64,000 nucleotides of DNA from Hirudinaria manillensis (lineage: Eukaryota; Annelida; Clitellata; Hirudinida; Hirudinidae): assembly GCA_034509925.1 (NCBI GenBank), contig CM067527.1, positions 3,316,001 to 3,380,000 of the forward strand. Reading direction: 5' to 3'. The position numbers and the translations under genes were made by a program. Positions within the stretch are counted from its first letter, which is position 1, and every line of letters starts with the position of its first letter. The notes beneath the pieces were generated by a model. It was not told where the DNA came from and searched no databases. It saw nothing but the letters and a program-made list of their open reading frames with translations. Shown here in pieces: positions 23,929-38,900 of the stretch.

Positions 23929-26900
23929 ATGGAGGGACCTCCTCACAAAAAACCACGAAGCTCCTCTCCCTCTCACGGGACCTGTGACAATGGTTTGACA
24001 AGTTTCCATCTCATTGTTTATTGTCTTTAAAAGTCGTTTCTGGTCGTTTGTTGCGTCCCGTTTACGGACAGGTGGCGGTGCTCCCCGCACTCGATAGGGC
24101 CAGATCAATGCGACCGAAAAATAGAGTTTATTTTGAAAGCAGATGTTTTGCTCTGTGGGAAATAGCAGTGTAAAAGGAAAACTATTTTTTAAGGGATTTA
24201 TATGGCAGGGGCTCTAATCGCTCATCTAGCATTCGTTTGTGTGTATTTGTTAAATATGTACGTTTCAAAATAAGTCTTTAGAGTTGGTGGATCTGTGTCT
24301 GTATTATTTTAGGTAAATATTACAAATTCGTTTAGATTGAATATTGGAAGTAATACCTCCAGAGGGTTGCAGCAAAACTTTATTCCCTCTTGGAGATAAT
24401 GACCGTTTGCTAGGTTTAAAGTTTGATTTTAAATTTATTAGTAGAATCATTTTTACTATTAGCCTCATTTAACATTATTGCATTTAGATCGAAGCAGTAA
24501 ATTGAGCATTTTTAGATATTTGTGTCAATAATTCCTTGCTAACTTAAGTCGGCAAGATCAAACACTCATTGCCACGATTGGTCACTTCATTGTTCTCCCT
24601 TTCAGATATCAGCTGGGTGAGCGAGCTGAACTCCGAGCTTCCAGATGAACTGAGCAAGCTGGAGACTTGTGCGACCACGGCCACGGCTGCTTCCACGAAT
24701 GCAACTAACATCAACAATAACAACAACAACGACCCTCTGACTACGAGCAGTAGTCGCTCGAAGGCAGAGGAAACCATCCAGAAGAATAAGAACCTATCGC
24801 AACTTCTGAGCAGCAATGAGCCCAGGTCACAGCAGATTCCGCATGGCGTCATGCCCATGGGAATGGGCATCATGAACAGAGGCTCTGCTGGCTTCAGGCA
24901 GGGGGGAATGATGGTGCCAGGGGGTAATTCTATGCAGCTAATGGCTGGCAGGCAGAGGGCTGCCGGATTTGCTGGCCAAGGAGGCCCTGGGATGCACGGC
25001 ATGATGCCAGGAGTGGGTTATGTACCGGGAGCCCAGCAGCAGCAGATGCCTCCAGGGATGTATCAGATGCACAGCAATGGAAGCAACCAAATCATGATGA
25101 ACAGCAATTATCCAAATTCTGGCATGACGATCAGGCATCCTGAATTCATGAGACACAAGTCGGTACCTGGGCCGAACATGGCCGCTTCCATGTCGGGAGG
25201 GTATTTCGTGGCCAACGACACCCACAGAACAATGAATGGAGGCATGATTTCCAGGTCAACATCTGTGGAAGCTCCATACAATAATGGGCCCTTCTCAGAG
25301 GGTCCTAACCTCATGATGTCGGGCGGAGCCGTTAATTCCATCGGACCACTGCCGGTCAACCAGGGACCCAACGGATTTGGTCCGTCGCCTATCGTGGGGG
25401 CAAATCCTCAAAGCAATTCGCAAGTTCCCGGCAACGTTGGCAACCCCATGGTAAACGGAAATGCCGTACCGCCGCAAGCAGACGCTAGGCAAAACGTTTC
25501 TTCCGCTACCTCCTCCACCATCTCCGGCAACACTCCCTCTCTCGGCCTCCTATCTCCAGATCCTTCCAATTCGGCCACTCCGCGTTCCACCACGGCCAAC
25601 TTCCAACAGACGAGGACGGGGATGTTGTCCCCGGAAACGGGCATGGTTGGTAGCTTCCGAGTCATTTAATTTTAACACCCTAAGCGGCCAAATTAACATG
25701 TAGCTTTAATTATAGTTGTTGCAAAGCAGGTAGTTATCTGCCACATAAATCATCGATGCTGAGCATTTTTGCATGCTTCGAGATACGATTACTATTTGCA
25801 CCAATATCTGAACAAGTCAATTTTTTCACTTTTAAATTAGGAATTTTATTACATAAAAAAAAAACGATATTTCAGCATAATAAAGTATTAGATAAAATTA
25901 CATTAAAATAACTCAAAGGGTCAGCTATCAGGCCAATCTCCAGCTATGTATAGAACAAAAACACTTTGTAAATTTTAGTTAATTGGAACATTTTAGAAAG
26001 AAAATTCTTAGCTTAGAAATGGCTAGCATTTATTGTTTTTCAACCCTAGCACCTCCTTCATTATATTACTAAAATTGTTTGGTAATTTTTTGTGGAATCA
26101 GCCTATTAGCACTCTAGATTGACAAATGGATGCATTGACATACTCTTTGTTGGGAAGTTGCAACATAAAAGCTTAGGCGAACCATTGTTTCGATTGTCAC
26201 CGCGTTTGCCCCGAGTGTGAAGCGATAGATATTTTACGACTGTCAAATCACTGTCTTTGAGGTGAGATTCAAGGATCTTAGTCCACTTATTCTTTCTATT
26301 GTCATCGGTGCCCACTATCTTCACCATTTTCGTTGGAGACTTACCGAATGACGCATGACCGCATGACGCTACGAGCAAGACATTGTCTCCATAGGCTAGC
26401 AAAAGGAAGTACCCCTAGTCTTTCATCATACTACGCAATGTTTTTATTTACTTCAATTCTAATAGGTTATAGCTTATAGCTTTCTTTAGAGTTTGTTTGA
26501 CTTTTAGGCCATGTCGGATTTGTATTGTGAATGACGTCAAAAAACGTAAAAGAAAAATCAGTTGTAAATTTTTTAAGTAAGGATTCAATTCAGATTTTCT
26601 TCTATGTTCTTCACGTTGAGCACAGAGATTTGACTTTCTTTGACAGAAGAGTTTACTTAAGACTTTGGCCTTCCACTAATTTTTATAAATTATTTTAGTC
26701 AGCACCATCCATTTAACTCAGTTTGTGTATTAATAGCTTACCTGCTCGTATTATCAAGACATGGGAGTAGTCTTAATTTGGGTGTCTTAGAGTTGGCAGA
26801 AGCATTCGTAACGCATTTCTTCGAGATCTGTCTTGAATGCTCTGGCCACTGGAACCTTTCTTTCTACCCATTCTTCGAAATCATCCCGTCATTTAAAGGT

Positions 26901-29900
26901 AGTACCTTTAATGCCTCAACCGACTACTGCTGCACGCTTCTACTTTCTTCTACAGTCGCTTCCATCCAGTCAGGATCTCTTTAGAAAGTGTTAAATGCTG
27001 AGAAGAGAGATTGAAACGGCGAGAGGGGTTCGGAGGTTTAAAAGTTTTAACTTTTAGAGCCAAAGAAGCGTCTGGCGCATGCCTGTGCACATCGGGAGAA
27101 CGAGATAGAGAGGGAGTGAGAGAGAAGGAAAGATAAGAGTTGGAAAGGAGAGGAAATCCTTCGATATGCCCTGGGCTTCATCCTAGTATGTGAATCATTC
27201 ATTAACGAGGGAGCTTTTTCTCTATCTGTGTCGAGCTCTAATGTGTCAGAGAAAAACGACTGAGACACAGAGAGATCGGTATATGCCTGCCGAGCGTCCT
27301 AGAGGAACGCTTTAGCCGTCAGCTATTGCACGCGAACGTTGTGCCGAACGTTGCATTGTCGATGCAGGTCGTCACGTCACGTTTACTGGCGTTTACTTCT
27401 GTCGGCGATCACGGCAGTCGTCGACGACGACACGATCTGATCTCGTGTCTGATCGAATGAACTGTCGTTCATATTCGACCTTCTCGTCGCGCTCCCACCC
27501 TTAGAAATATACGCCTAATGCCTAACCTGACACATTCCTCAGAATTGACATGTGCTAGTTAGCAATTTGATTCATGAATTCGTGGCCAGTGTGAAATGAG
27601 TTCTTTCTATTTATACCTGAGATCAGTTACTTTTGAGCAAGAAACGAAAGATATAGACAGCCTAGACAGCTTTCGGTTTTCTTTTATCATTCCACCGGTT
27701 GGCGCTCTAGTTGTGCGCATTATACAATTTCCAAGCTACAATTTCCATCCTTTTAAGATGCTTGTGAGAACCTTTGTTTTTAAATACTTATTGGCCCATA
27801 TGCTTTATGAAAATGTCCAAGATTATTACTGTAGGTTTTATCGCTTCGAATTTATTCATAAACAATCCTACATGCTAATTGCTGCTTATCGCGGTGCCTT
27901 ATATCTTTGCTGTTGCTGCTGCTTAATTCTCTTCACTAGGGAGTTTTTCCTTTTGGATTTTCAAAGCAGATTTTAATGAACTCTGCAATTCCCTATTCTC
28001 TGCATCTTATCAAAACCTAGCATTTTCTCAATAAGACCATGTATCCCATCGTGGTTTAACTTCGTATCATATGTTTGGCAGTGCATATTCACAGCTTGCA
28101 TCTAGATTCATTTTTGGCTTTCGGGAAAAGTAAACTTAGTAAAATGAAATAGCGCCTTTAAAGTTAGCCTTTTAAAGGATGAGCAGGAAGCATGGAATTT
28201 AGCCACCTGGCTGTTCTGAGATTGGAAATTTTACAGACTGACTCATGCTACTTTGTTATTGTTGTGCGCCTGTTCTTGTTCTTTGCCTTCTTTTCCTTTG
28301 CGAAAACCTTTGTTGTCGATGAGATGCTTAATTGATAAAATAGGAAAATGAATTTTAGCCATATAGGTAGCTGGACTTAAAGAATTGTTAAGAAGTGCTT
28401 TGACATTCAGAAAAGTTTCTGTCAAGATGTGCCTAAGTAATCGTTACTAATTTCAGTTAATAGCCGAGCGCTAGCTGAAGCGCAATCATTGATTTAGCAA
28501 GTAATTATTGATGAATGAGTAATTCGGCTACATCAGATTGATAAAATCTTACTCATACGTAATTGGGCAAACAATTACTGAACAACGACGGTGATGACTG
28601 TACAGTGAGAGTTGGAATCCTGCTTTGGAAATATATGGGGATTACCCAAAACTTTCATTTTGTAAGATGATCCAATGGTACAAAAATATCAGGGATCGTC
28701 ACATTGAGGATAATCAAACTCTGATTAATTTGTTGATTAGCAGTGCTAATAAAATGTTATAATCTATTCAGACTGATAATTAATATATTTCTGAAAGTGG
28801 ATATGGGTCAGTTATAATATCAGAGCATATTAGAAGCTGACCCATATTAGAAATTGATAATTTCAAAATATTTGTTGGAATGGCCCAATAATTTTCACCA
28901 CTGGCAAGAATATTCCCTTAACCACTTTCATCTACTTTTAGTTTCCAGTATCTCCAGCCATACCACCAGAGGGAGCAGACCAGACCCCCAACAACAGTAG
29001 CCCTGACGACAGGAAGAGGGACATACAGAACAAGCTCAGGTTGCTCCTGCATGCCCACAAGTGCCAGCAGCAGCCGAACAATGGCTGTAACGTGCCCAGG
29101 TGCAGTAGCATGAAGGGCTTACTCAAACATATGAAAGAATGTCAGGAACTGAAGTCCTGTCAAGGTGATTTTCGTTCTTATGTCCTTATGTCGATTTCTG
29201 ACTAGCTTCTGAGGCAACATCTTTATAAGTTAGATACTTCTGGTCTTTGTTTAAAATGGCAGTAGGTTTTTTTTAAACATGTTAACTGGCAAAAACTACA
29301 CTAATGAAATTGAGGATTTTTAACAATAATACGTGCCACGCGACCAATTGTAGGCAGTGACATGAGATTCAATGTTCCCAATCTTCATCATCCTGCTAAT
29401 AACACAGATCCATTTCTTGTTGAACTGAACATCTATCAAGGCATAGGAGAAAGTCTCAATCACTTATTGTTTGTTAAGACCTCTCTGAGCACTAAAGGGA
29501 TGTTAATTAGCATTTCAATGAAATTACCTCCTTTGTCTGCGCCTTGGCTACACTCTCTTGTTTACTTTTCTTGCAATTCCTTTCGTCTAGTGCTCCCGTT
29601 TTGCACTAAATTAAACTTGTTGATGTTTTCTAATTTAGGTTATTTTTAAACTTATTATTGCTCGCTCTTAAGCGTTAAATCAAACAGAGGGACATCTTTG
29701 AGATAGTTGTTGTTGTTGTTGTCGTTGTTGTCAAAGACCCACCTGTCTTGATACTATGCTTTTGGAGCGTGCTTGTGCGTGATTGTGTTGAGCAGAGCCT
29801 CTCTTGTACCGATTGACCGTTAGCCAGCTTGCCACCCGACTAAGCGTGCCTACTATTATTACTTTCCTTTATAGTCTTCTTGAGCATGCTCGCTCGCTAG

Positions 29901-32900
29901 TGCTAATTACCGCGGGATCTTTTCCTGTATGGCCCAACGATTTGGATAACGCAATACTTTTAAACCTCATCGCTTCAAAAAATTATCTGTACCTAACTCC
30001 AGAATTCTCTTGATTAAGATTTCCACGCACATTCTTCGACGTGCTTAATAACCTACCAGACAGGCTTTTCTACATAGTACCAAAGTTGACTGATAAAGGG
30101 ACTGGATAAAAGACTTGTCCCATAACCAAGATCTCCTGTAGCCATGGGAAGGAGAAAGAGAGGCAGAGTCGATTGCTAATGTTGGCTCCACAAACATAGT
30201 GGCACGACCGGTCCACTATTGTGTCGGCTCTACTATGCGCCTTGGGAGACTCGCGGCAGCTAAGAGCTCGTGTTGACACACCGTGTTAGTCTCACGCACG
30301 GCTAGATTCCGACCGACCGACCGAAAGTAAAGACAGGAATCCTAAAACTTTGCCGTACCATGGCGCCTCGGGTGCCAAATTTAAGGTTTGGTCGCTACGA
30401 AAATCTTTTATCCTTTTTAGCCGCACGAATCGGACACATGCCTTGGAAAATGTGCTTTAATTGAAAAAGATGGCCGTCTCTAAGTTAGCGAAGAAGAAAT
30501 GAACGAAGCGAAACGTGTGGGCGGACGTGTGGAGAGAAGGAACGCCGATGCCGACCATTCAAGATCTCTGAATAACGAGTGATTTTTGCCTGCCTACCTA
30601 GCATAGACAGACGCTTGTATTGATCTACACTCTCTTCCAATAATGGACACCTACCTACCTAGGACGCGCCTGCACACGCACGCACGCACGTACGTACGTT
30701 TCCCCGTTGTCCGGGCTTAGGCTATTGCTGGGTCCGTTGACTAACGTGGGATTCGAATTCTAGTTCCTTGGATCCGACCGGTCATCTTAGACCTAAGGGG
30801 GAGGCTAATGGTTCGTCTCGGTGTGGGGCAATGCCCGATGTGGCAATCAAATCTCGGCGGATCAATTATGATCGTTTCTAGTGGTAAAGTGGATCTTTTA
30901 CAAAGGAAAAAAAAGATCTACGAGTTAAGTGGAGATCCATTACACCGTGCACGCCTACGGAGCGATGATGATACAACAACAGCCAAGCCATTAAGCAATT
31001 CGTTACGAGCACGTCCAAGTTTCTTTTTCATCGTCCTGCTACTCAATTCTTCCTCCTTTTCGTTCCTCTTACAAATGACTCTCCTGCGCATTTCAGGCAG
31101 CATACATCTCCTTCGCTCCGGAAAGTTTCTTGTATTCTTCTGTTCTCTCTCACTCTCTGTGTCTCTCTCTATCTCTCTTTCTTTGACACTATCTCTCGGC
31201 AACTCTTCTGCATCCACGTCTCTCCTCGAAAAGCTTCTCGCCACGGTGCTCCCTCTCCTTATCATCTCTCACGATTCCTTTGTCCGGAGTGATAATTTGC
31301 ATAACAAAGGCCAGCTAGTGCAACCGGACAAAGACTGGGACAACTACAAAAGCCGAAGTTACCCACTTTTTTTCTTGGCCAGATACTAAGATACTAAGAC
31401 ACTATGATGTATTGCACTGACGTGGTGTGCTGTGACGATGTGCTGTACATCGGCGAGGTGATGTTCTGCGAAGGAGGTAGAATGTATATTTTTTGTTCGA
31501 CGCTAATATTTAATTATAAGTCTCTAAGACCGGTTCTAGTTACAAACAATGCTGCACTAGTGAGAGTTGAAGGTCACCATTAAATTAACATAATAGATAA
31601 TATTAATAAATTTATGAGACACATAGCATAACAAGGAATGCCATTAACTGCTTAATAGATTTGAGTTTACTGCTAAAGTCTTCTGCTGATGATACATTGA
31701 GGGACCCTCTATCTTATCACACTTGACACAACTTTACCTAAAAGACTTGTTGTCTTCTAGGTTAAAACAGCTAATTATTGCCTTATTGCTATACAGAGAT
31801 AAATTAGGTTAATGGCTAGATTAATAAGTGGCTTGGTGCGTGTTTCAGCATGTCAAGATTATGTGTAACATTGTAAATGGGACAGTTGACCAACCGCTAT
31901 GCTTAAGCTATTCATCCGATTCCGAGGCTGAATCGCTGGCCCCGAGCACTGCTTCTAGGAAATGATGGCAATGAGTGTATATGACACATGATATTTTTGT
32001 GCCATGCCTGGGAAACCAGTCTTACTTGAAAGGAATTTGCAACATTAACTTCTGGTTAACCTAGGCTACCCAGCATATCAATGAGTCTGCATTCTGTTTT
32101 GAAATGTTACATCATTCATATATTAGTATCGTTTCCACAATACTCTATCGGTCAGTTTTTCACCTTGAAAACATCTTTTTTGGAACGGTGTTCTGTAGGT
32201 GCCTTATTGTCTTCGTTTGCTTTGTTGGTTGACATTTGATTAAATCAATAAAAAATATTGGTAGTTTGCAATTTGAATGCTTAATGTAGGTTAAAAAAAA
32301 AGTGCTCATCGGAGTAGATACATGGTTGCAGTTGCCTTGAAACTTTGGATACTCAGAGGAGAAATGAAAATATAGGCAAAAAGAAAGATAGTTGCAAAGA
32401 AAGGGTAGCTCTGTGGAGCTCTGTTGGCACTTTTAAGTAATTCCAAATAGCTATTTATTTTGCTCTCTCTATTCTATTCGGGATCTATCTCACTAGCTGG
32501 ATTGTTGAAGTCAATTTATGCCAGTAGTCTCATTTGACTGTGCAGTGTATTAAATCTCTGATTTTAGACATTGGCAGGATAACACCAGTTATGAGATTTA
32601 TTATAAGTTCTTTGAATGGCTGTTATCTGCTAATCTTACCCTGTCATGTCATTCCAATTCATTAAAGTCGAACTGCTTAGTCTCATGTTTTCTGAATTTC
32701 ATTACTTTCCTAGCAAAAAATATTGACAGATTAAGACAAAAAAGATAGAATATCATGTACTAAGCGATGGACTGTTTAGATTTGCCCAACATTTAAGCAT
32801 CCAAATTATTCTTTTCTCTAATAGACGGATCTAGTAAAAACATTGTGCTTGACTTTATCCTTTAATTTATTTATAAATATAAATATCAGTATATATGTAC

Positions 32901-35900
32901 AACGTCTTGTAGTGCATCAATGTTGTGCAATGAGACAAATCATCCAGCATTGGAGGGACTGCCAGACAAAGGGAGAATGCAATTTGTGTGCCCCTCTGTG
33001 GAAAAACATGAGGAGGGATGGAATCCTGCAGTCTCAGCAGCAGCAGCAACAGCAGATGACACAGCAACAACAACAGCAACAACAAGTGCAGCACCAATTT
33101 GCCCAACAGCAGCCACAACAAGTAATGCAGCCCCAACAGAGCAGCAACTCCACGACCTCCACCTCTTCGTCTCAGGTCGGCCTCGGCGAAGGCTCCTTGC
33201 ATCAAACTCAACCTCCGAATTCGACTTACGTGCTAGTCCCGTCCGCGTCTTCGTCGTCCTCTCCGTCGAATCGGATGCCCTCGTCCGCCGGACCCTGTCC
33301 GGGGCAGGGCAAGACGGCCCCGGTCGCGACCGACGCCCCCTCGACGACGCCCTGCAGCTCGGCGCCTCCCGCGGCAACGAGCCAAAATTCGCTGGACTCC
33401 CAGTATTCGTCCTTGACCCCCTCCCTCTGCAATAACGTCAACTCTCCGTTGTCGGTTCCTCCGACGAGCCAACAGCCTCAGCAGGCTCCGACTTTGTCGA
33501 CTTCCAATCCCGTCGCTCCTCCGTCATCGGACGTGGCGGTGGCGCCGAGGCCGGGAAAGGAGTGGCAGCTCGAAATCCAACAAAATCTTAGGAACCATCT
33601 CGTGCAAAAATTGTGAGTTTCCAAAATATGTCGTGGCCAGTAAAAGGTCCGGCGTAGCCTCTGCTTTTTCCGTAATGTCGAATCTTCGTTCCAGGGTGAG
33701 CGCCATCTTCCCGATGAGAGAGACCAATGTCGTCGACCCCGAGAGAATGCAAAGCCTTATCTCATATTCTCGGAAACTGGAGGGAGACATGTTCGACAAT
33801 GCCTCCAGCAAGGTATTCTGGAACTTTTGGTTTTATTGCTCGGATACATTTAGAATTGATTTCGACCGTTGCCGTTAACTTAACTAATTACCGTTGCTTA
33901 AGGATAAACTAATATATATTATTACTGATATTAGAAAAAAAATTGACTCGAAGATTCATTTGACATTTTTAGGAAGAGTATTACCACTTGCTGGCAGAAA
34001 AGATTTACAAAATCCAGAAGGAGTTGGAGGAGAAAAGGCAGAGGAGAGCCATGGATGTCAACGGACCAAACCAGATTCACGGAAGTCACATGCACATGAA
34101 CCAAGGAGGTCGGTTTTCCATGGTGCCATTATGTTCGTTATGACATCATGTCGTGAGTTGTAAAGAAGTCGTATAATTATTATTTTATTATTAATAATAC
34201 TAATTTTTATTATTATTTATTATAATTCACTATTTCACTAGTGATGTTGATGCCTTTTTTCTATTACACTATTCAGATCCTCAGGCCTTTGATGGACCAG
34301 GTGGGTTTGGTAATCCCCAACTCAATTCTATCTACCTGATGAACCATTCTGTTGGTTAGTAGACGTCTCAATTGGCCTTTCAGAAGTTCATCGGCTCTTC
34401 GTTACCTATAAATTTTTAAATGCTTAGGCATGGGTCAAGGTCAGCAGGCTCAACCTCGCATGGGCGGTCCTCCGCCTCCTCATCATGGCGCCCAACAACC
34501 GGGGCACCCCTCCCAAATCATGGACCCTTTCGGCGGGGAGCCGATGATGCATCACCACCACCAACACCCGAGAGCTCATCCGCATCACACCAGGATGCAC
34601 CACCAACAATTCATGAACAATCCTCGCATGGGAGGGGTAGATCCGTACCCTGCGATGTCCGGTCCGAGGATGGCCCAGCAACAGGGCGGCGGACTTGTAC
34701 CTTACCGATGCACCGACCCCACGGTTGGACAGGTGATGACTTATTTTTTTTAATACAAAAAATTATGTTGGATTGTTTTGAAATTTGTGAATAAGAATCT
34801 TTCGGTTTTTAATGCAGCAAATGTTTAACCGATGATTTTCAGATGATGTACAGGGGTTCTGCCATGCCAGCTGGGAATATGGCAGGTGGACCGGGCATGG
34901 GCATGATGGAGGGGGGATTTGTCAACCACCGAGCCATGTCTTCCAACGTCCGAACTCCGTTCGGAAACGAAGCATTCATTGCAAAACATGACATGGTGGG
35001 TTCTAATGACATCTACTAATACTTTGGTAACTTTCCAAAGGTTGCTGAATCTGAATAACATTAACTCAAATCCTCGCCTATTTGTTTAAATTCTAAAGAC
35101 TCATTCGTTTGGTCGCTTTTTGATGAAATCACAGATGGAACTGCAAAGACAGCAGCAACAGATGCAACAATTAGACCACCATCATCATCACCATCCACAG
35201 GGCCTGCCCTCTTGTCCCCCTTCGAATTCTGCTCAACATCTAGGTGCTTCGACGTCGATGATGATGGGGCTCTCCCACCAAGGAGCATCCTCGTCTTCGG
35301 CCTCCTCATCTTCCGTGGCAGCCACGCACCATCCCGCCCCGCCGATATCGTTCACCCCCTCGCCTGCAGATCCAGGGGGCAGTGCCGGCCTACAACCGAA
35401 CTCTCGTCTGAGCTCTTCTGTCGACGGCCAGCAACTATCCCCCTTCACCAGGAGCCTGATGCCGGGCACCCCTGGGGTTCCTCAGTCTCCGAATCCCGCG
35501 GGATTCCCGACGCCCGGTCCATCGTCGATGCCTCCATGCTCCATTGGCACCGGTCGGAACTCCGCCGGCTCCCTCCTCAGTCCGCCGTCTTTCGCCGACA
35601 GTCCCGCACGGACGGTCAGGCAGCAGCAGCAGCGTCCGATGCACTTCGACAACTCCGACGTCACGAACGACGGGCCCGTCTCCGACGAAAGCCCGCGATT
35701 TGAGGGCGTGTCCGTTTCGACGCCGTCTGGAGCTGGGCACCACCGCCGCCATCTCTCTTCCGGCGGTTGCCCGACCCCTGCCCGCGCCCCCCGCAAGATC
35801 CCGAACCCGCTGGCGAGGCACAAGGACGCAACCGACGACGATGTCAAGCCGGAACTCGGCTCCGTCGAGGAATTCGAATATGACGCCAAAGCGACAGTTC

Positions 35901-38900
35901 ACGAAGACATCACGGACGATGAAGCGGACGAACGAGATGCGGGCGACGCTTCGGCCCTCGTCCACCGTCGGCTTCAAGGAGTGAAGATGTCGGCGGATGC
36001 AAATCTCGTCATCAAGCAGGAATGCTCGACGAACGGCACGGACGTCGACGCGGGCGTCTGCTCGAGTCAAGGCTTGCATCCGAGGGGCGACGCCAAAGAG
36101 GAAAGCAACCCGTCCGCCGCGATGATGACTTTGGATTACGGCTCGGGAGGAGGCCATCAAAAACCGACGGTCAAGATCGAACCCGTATCGGAAGGCATGC
36201 CGGAAGGAATCGAGAGAGAAGATCCGTCGTCGAGCGTTCGAGACTGCAAGGGAATCGAGAGGACGGATGACGATGCGGAAAAGATGGAGGCCGAGGAACC
36301 CAAAGTTCCGTACTCGTCGGCGAGCCTCGCCAACGGTCCCGAGGACGTGACGTTGCAGAGCGTGGCCGCGTCCGGGTCGGGAGATTCTGCCGACAACGAA
36401 GACTCCAGCAAAGCTCTGGTGGAAAGTCAAAGTATGGTTGTGGGTGGAAACAAGAAAAAAGGTGAGAATTGTCCTACGATGTTGACCTCAACATCTCGAA
36501 TGTTTTGCTTTGTTTTGTCTTTTGAGATGTTGACATTGATACGTAAAGTTTCATGATGACTGCATCTGTGTGTGCGTCTCTGTAAACAAAGTGTTGCAAG
36601 TTCTTGTTTGCCATCGGCTCGTGGTCATACAACGCGGCATCCGTAGCCGGTTATCCGAAACCGAGTCGGAATGCAGATCAACTCCGTCGTCGTCGTTGCT
36701 CAAATTTTCGTAATATTTTTCTTTTAAAGTTTTTGGCCAAGAAGAACTTTACCATGCGTTGTGGCCGGTTCTACAAAAACTTTACCAACAAAGTCCCGAG
36801 TGCGAACCGTTTCTTCAGCCCGTGGATGCAGATAAGTTGGGAATTCCGGTGAGTTTTCGTTTTTACTTTTCGATGTCATGGTCGTCGTTCGTCGAGACGA
36901 TGACAAGGAGGATGATGATGATGGTGATGACTATTATTTGGACAACCTGGCTAGAATGGATTTTTTTATTAACATTAGTTTGATACAATATTAGACATGT
37001 GAATGTTTGGCTTTTGCTGCATTTGCCAACAGCGGGAACCTTCGAATGTATTTGAATGTGTAATTTATATTTGACTTTATGCTCCACCCAGGATTACCAC
37101 AATGTCATTAAAAAGCCTATGGACATGTCGACCGTCAAGCTACGTTTAGAGACAGGTCTTTACAAAGATCCGTGGGAGTTCATAGAAGACGTGGGACTCA
37201 TGTTCGACAATGCCTGGCTATACAACAGGAAGACATCCAAAGTCTACAAATGCTGCTCTAAGGTTCGACGCAACTACGTGACGTCTCGACTTTTGAGTTA
37301 TTTTTAAAAGGATTTCATGTATTAACCGCCACGTGCCTCCGACGATTTCAAGTTTCATTCGATCGACGACGTGGAAAACTCGTCGAATCGTTTCATAATT
37401 CTCGTCCGTTTTCGTTAAATCGCAGTTGGCCGAAGTGTTTGACAACGAAATCGACGAAGCCATGCAGTCCTTGGGGCACTGTTGTGGCAGGAGGCACGTC
37501 TTCTCTCCTCAAGTCCTGTGCTGCTTCGGGAAGCAGCTCTGCTCCATTCCGAGGGACACGGTTTACTACAATTACAAGGACAGGTGAGCGTCGTTGTCGT
37601 GCACTTAGTTGCACTTTTTTTTCTTCAAAAAATATAAGGGAAGCAATTGACCCCGATCTCTCGTGGCAGGTACATCTACTGCGAGAAGTGCTTCAACGAA
37701 CTGCAAGGAGAGGAAGTGGAGATGGTTGATGATCCATCTCAGCCTCTGTGAGTTTCACTCTAACATTTTGCGCTGTAATACAGGCATAAAAAGCCTTCCC
37801 ATACACCGTTTGGATTTAACATTTTAATTGTAAGAAATATGTTTCAAACAATTCAAAAGCTAAAAAAAATTATTCATATATATTCAGATTCGTAAAAACT
37901 GGCTTGTGTTTTAGGAAAATCCCAAAGAACGCTTTTAAAAGGGAAAAGAACGATAAACTAGACCACGAGCAGTAAGTTTCTGTTACGATTTCCAGTTTCA
38001 GGAATTCCCAGTCTCTGGACAAAGGCATCTTAAGCTGCTTAGATGACAGCTTATTCACATTTGTCAGATATTACTCACGTTATTCTGTCCTTTCAGATTT
38101 GTCCATTGCAAAGACTGCGATCGCAAGATGCACAAAATATGCGTCCTGCACATGGAAACGATTTGGCCCGAGGGTTTCATCTGCGACATCTGCCTCGATG
38201 CTAGTCAGACGAAGAAAAAGGAAAACAGATACACTGCCAAAAGTGAGTGAAATTTTGCCTCGAATAGAACTGCAAATCAACTGAGCCATAGATTCAGACG
38301 TTTCACCATATTTCATGCCATACTAGAATCGTTAAAGTCTCCAAAAAGCCACCCTCGTCCCAAGATGGTCGTAGAATTTCCTTAATCCACAATTTCGGAT
38401 TTTCCTAATCCAGGACTTCCGGTCACGAAACTGGGCACCTACCTGGAGACCCGAGTGAACTCGTTGCTCAAGAAGAGGAATTCCTCTGCCGGCGAGGTGA
38501 CCATCAGGGTGCTCAGCAGTTCCGACAAGACGGTAGACGTCAAGCCCCTCATGAAGGCTCGCTTCGTCAGCAGGGGCGACATGCCCGACAGCTTCCCCTA
38601 CAGGGTCAAGGCGATGTTCGCCTTCGAGGAGATCGACGGCATAGACGTCTGCTTCTTCGGCATGCACGTCCAGGAGTACGGGTCCGGATGTCCGCTGCCC
38701 AATACGAGGTGAGAATTACAAGTGGTAGTTATATGAAGTATAGGAGTTTTGTAATATGGCAATGGAGAACCCAGATGGTTGGTGGAGGTATTTTCACATA
38801 AAACAGACAGGACATTTATATATACATCTATATCTATATTATATATACATCTATATATCTACACATAATATATTATATATATTATACATATATATATGTA

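Noticed and set aside
35435-36430. 331-codon minus-strand frame opposite a CBP exon
   Set aside because: It is a shadow of the GC-rich CBP coding exon 35135-36461; codon structure and splicing support only the plus strand.
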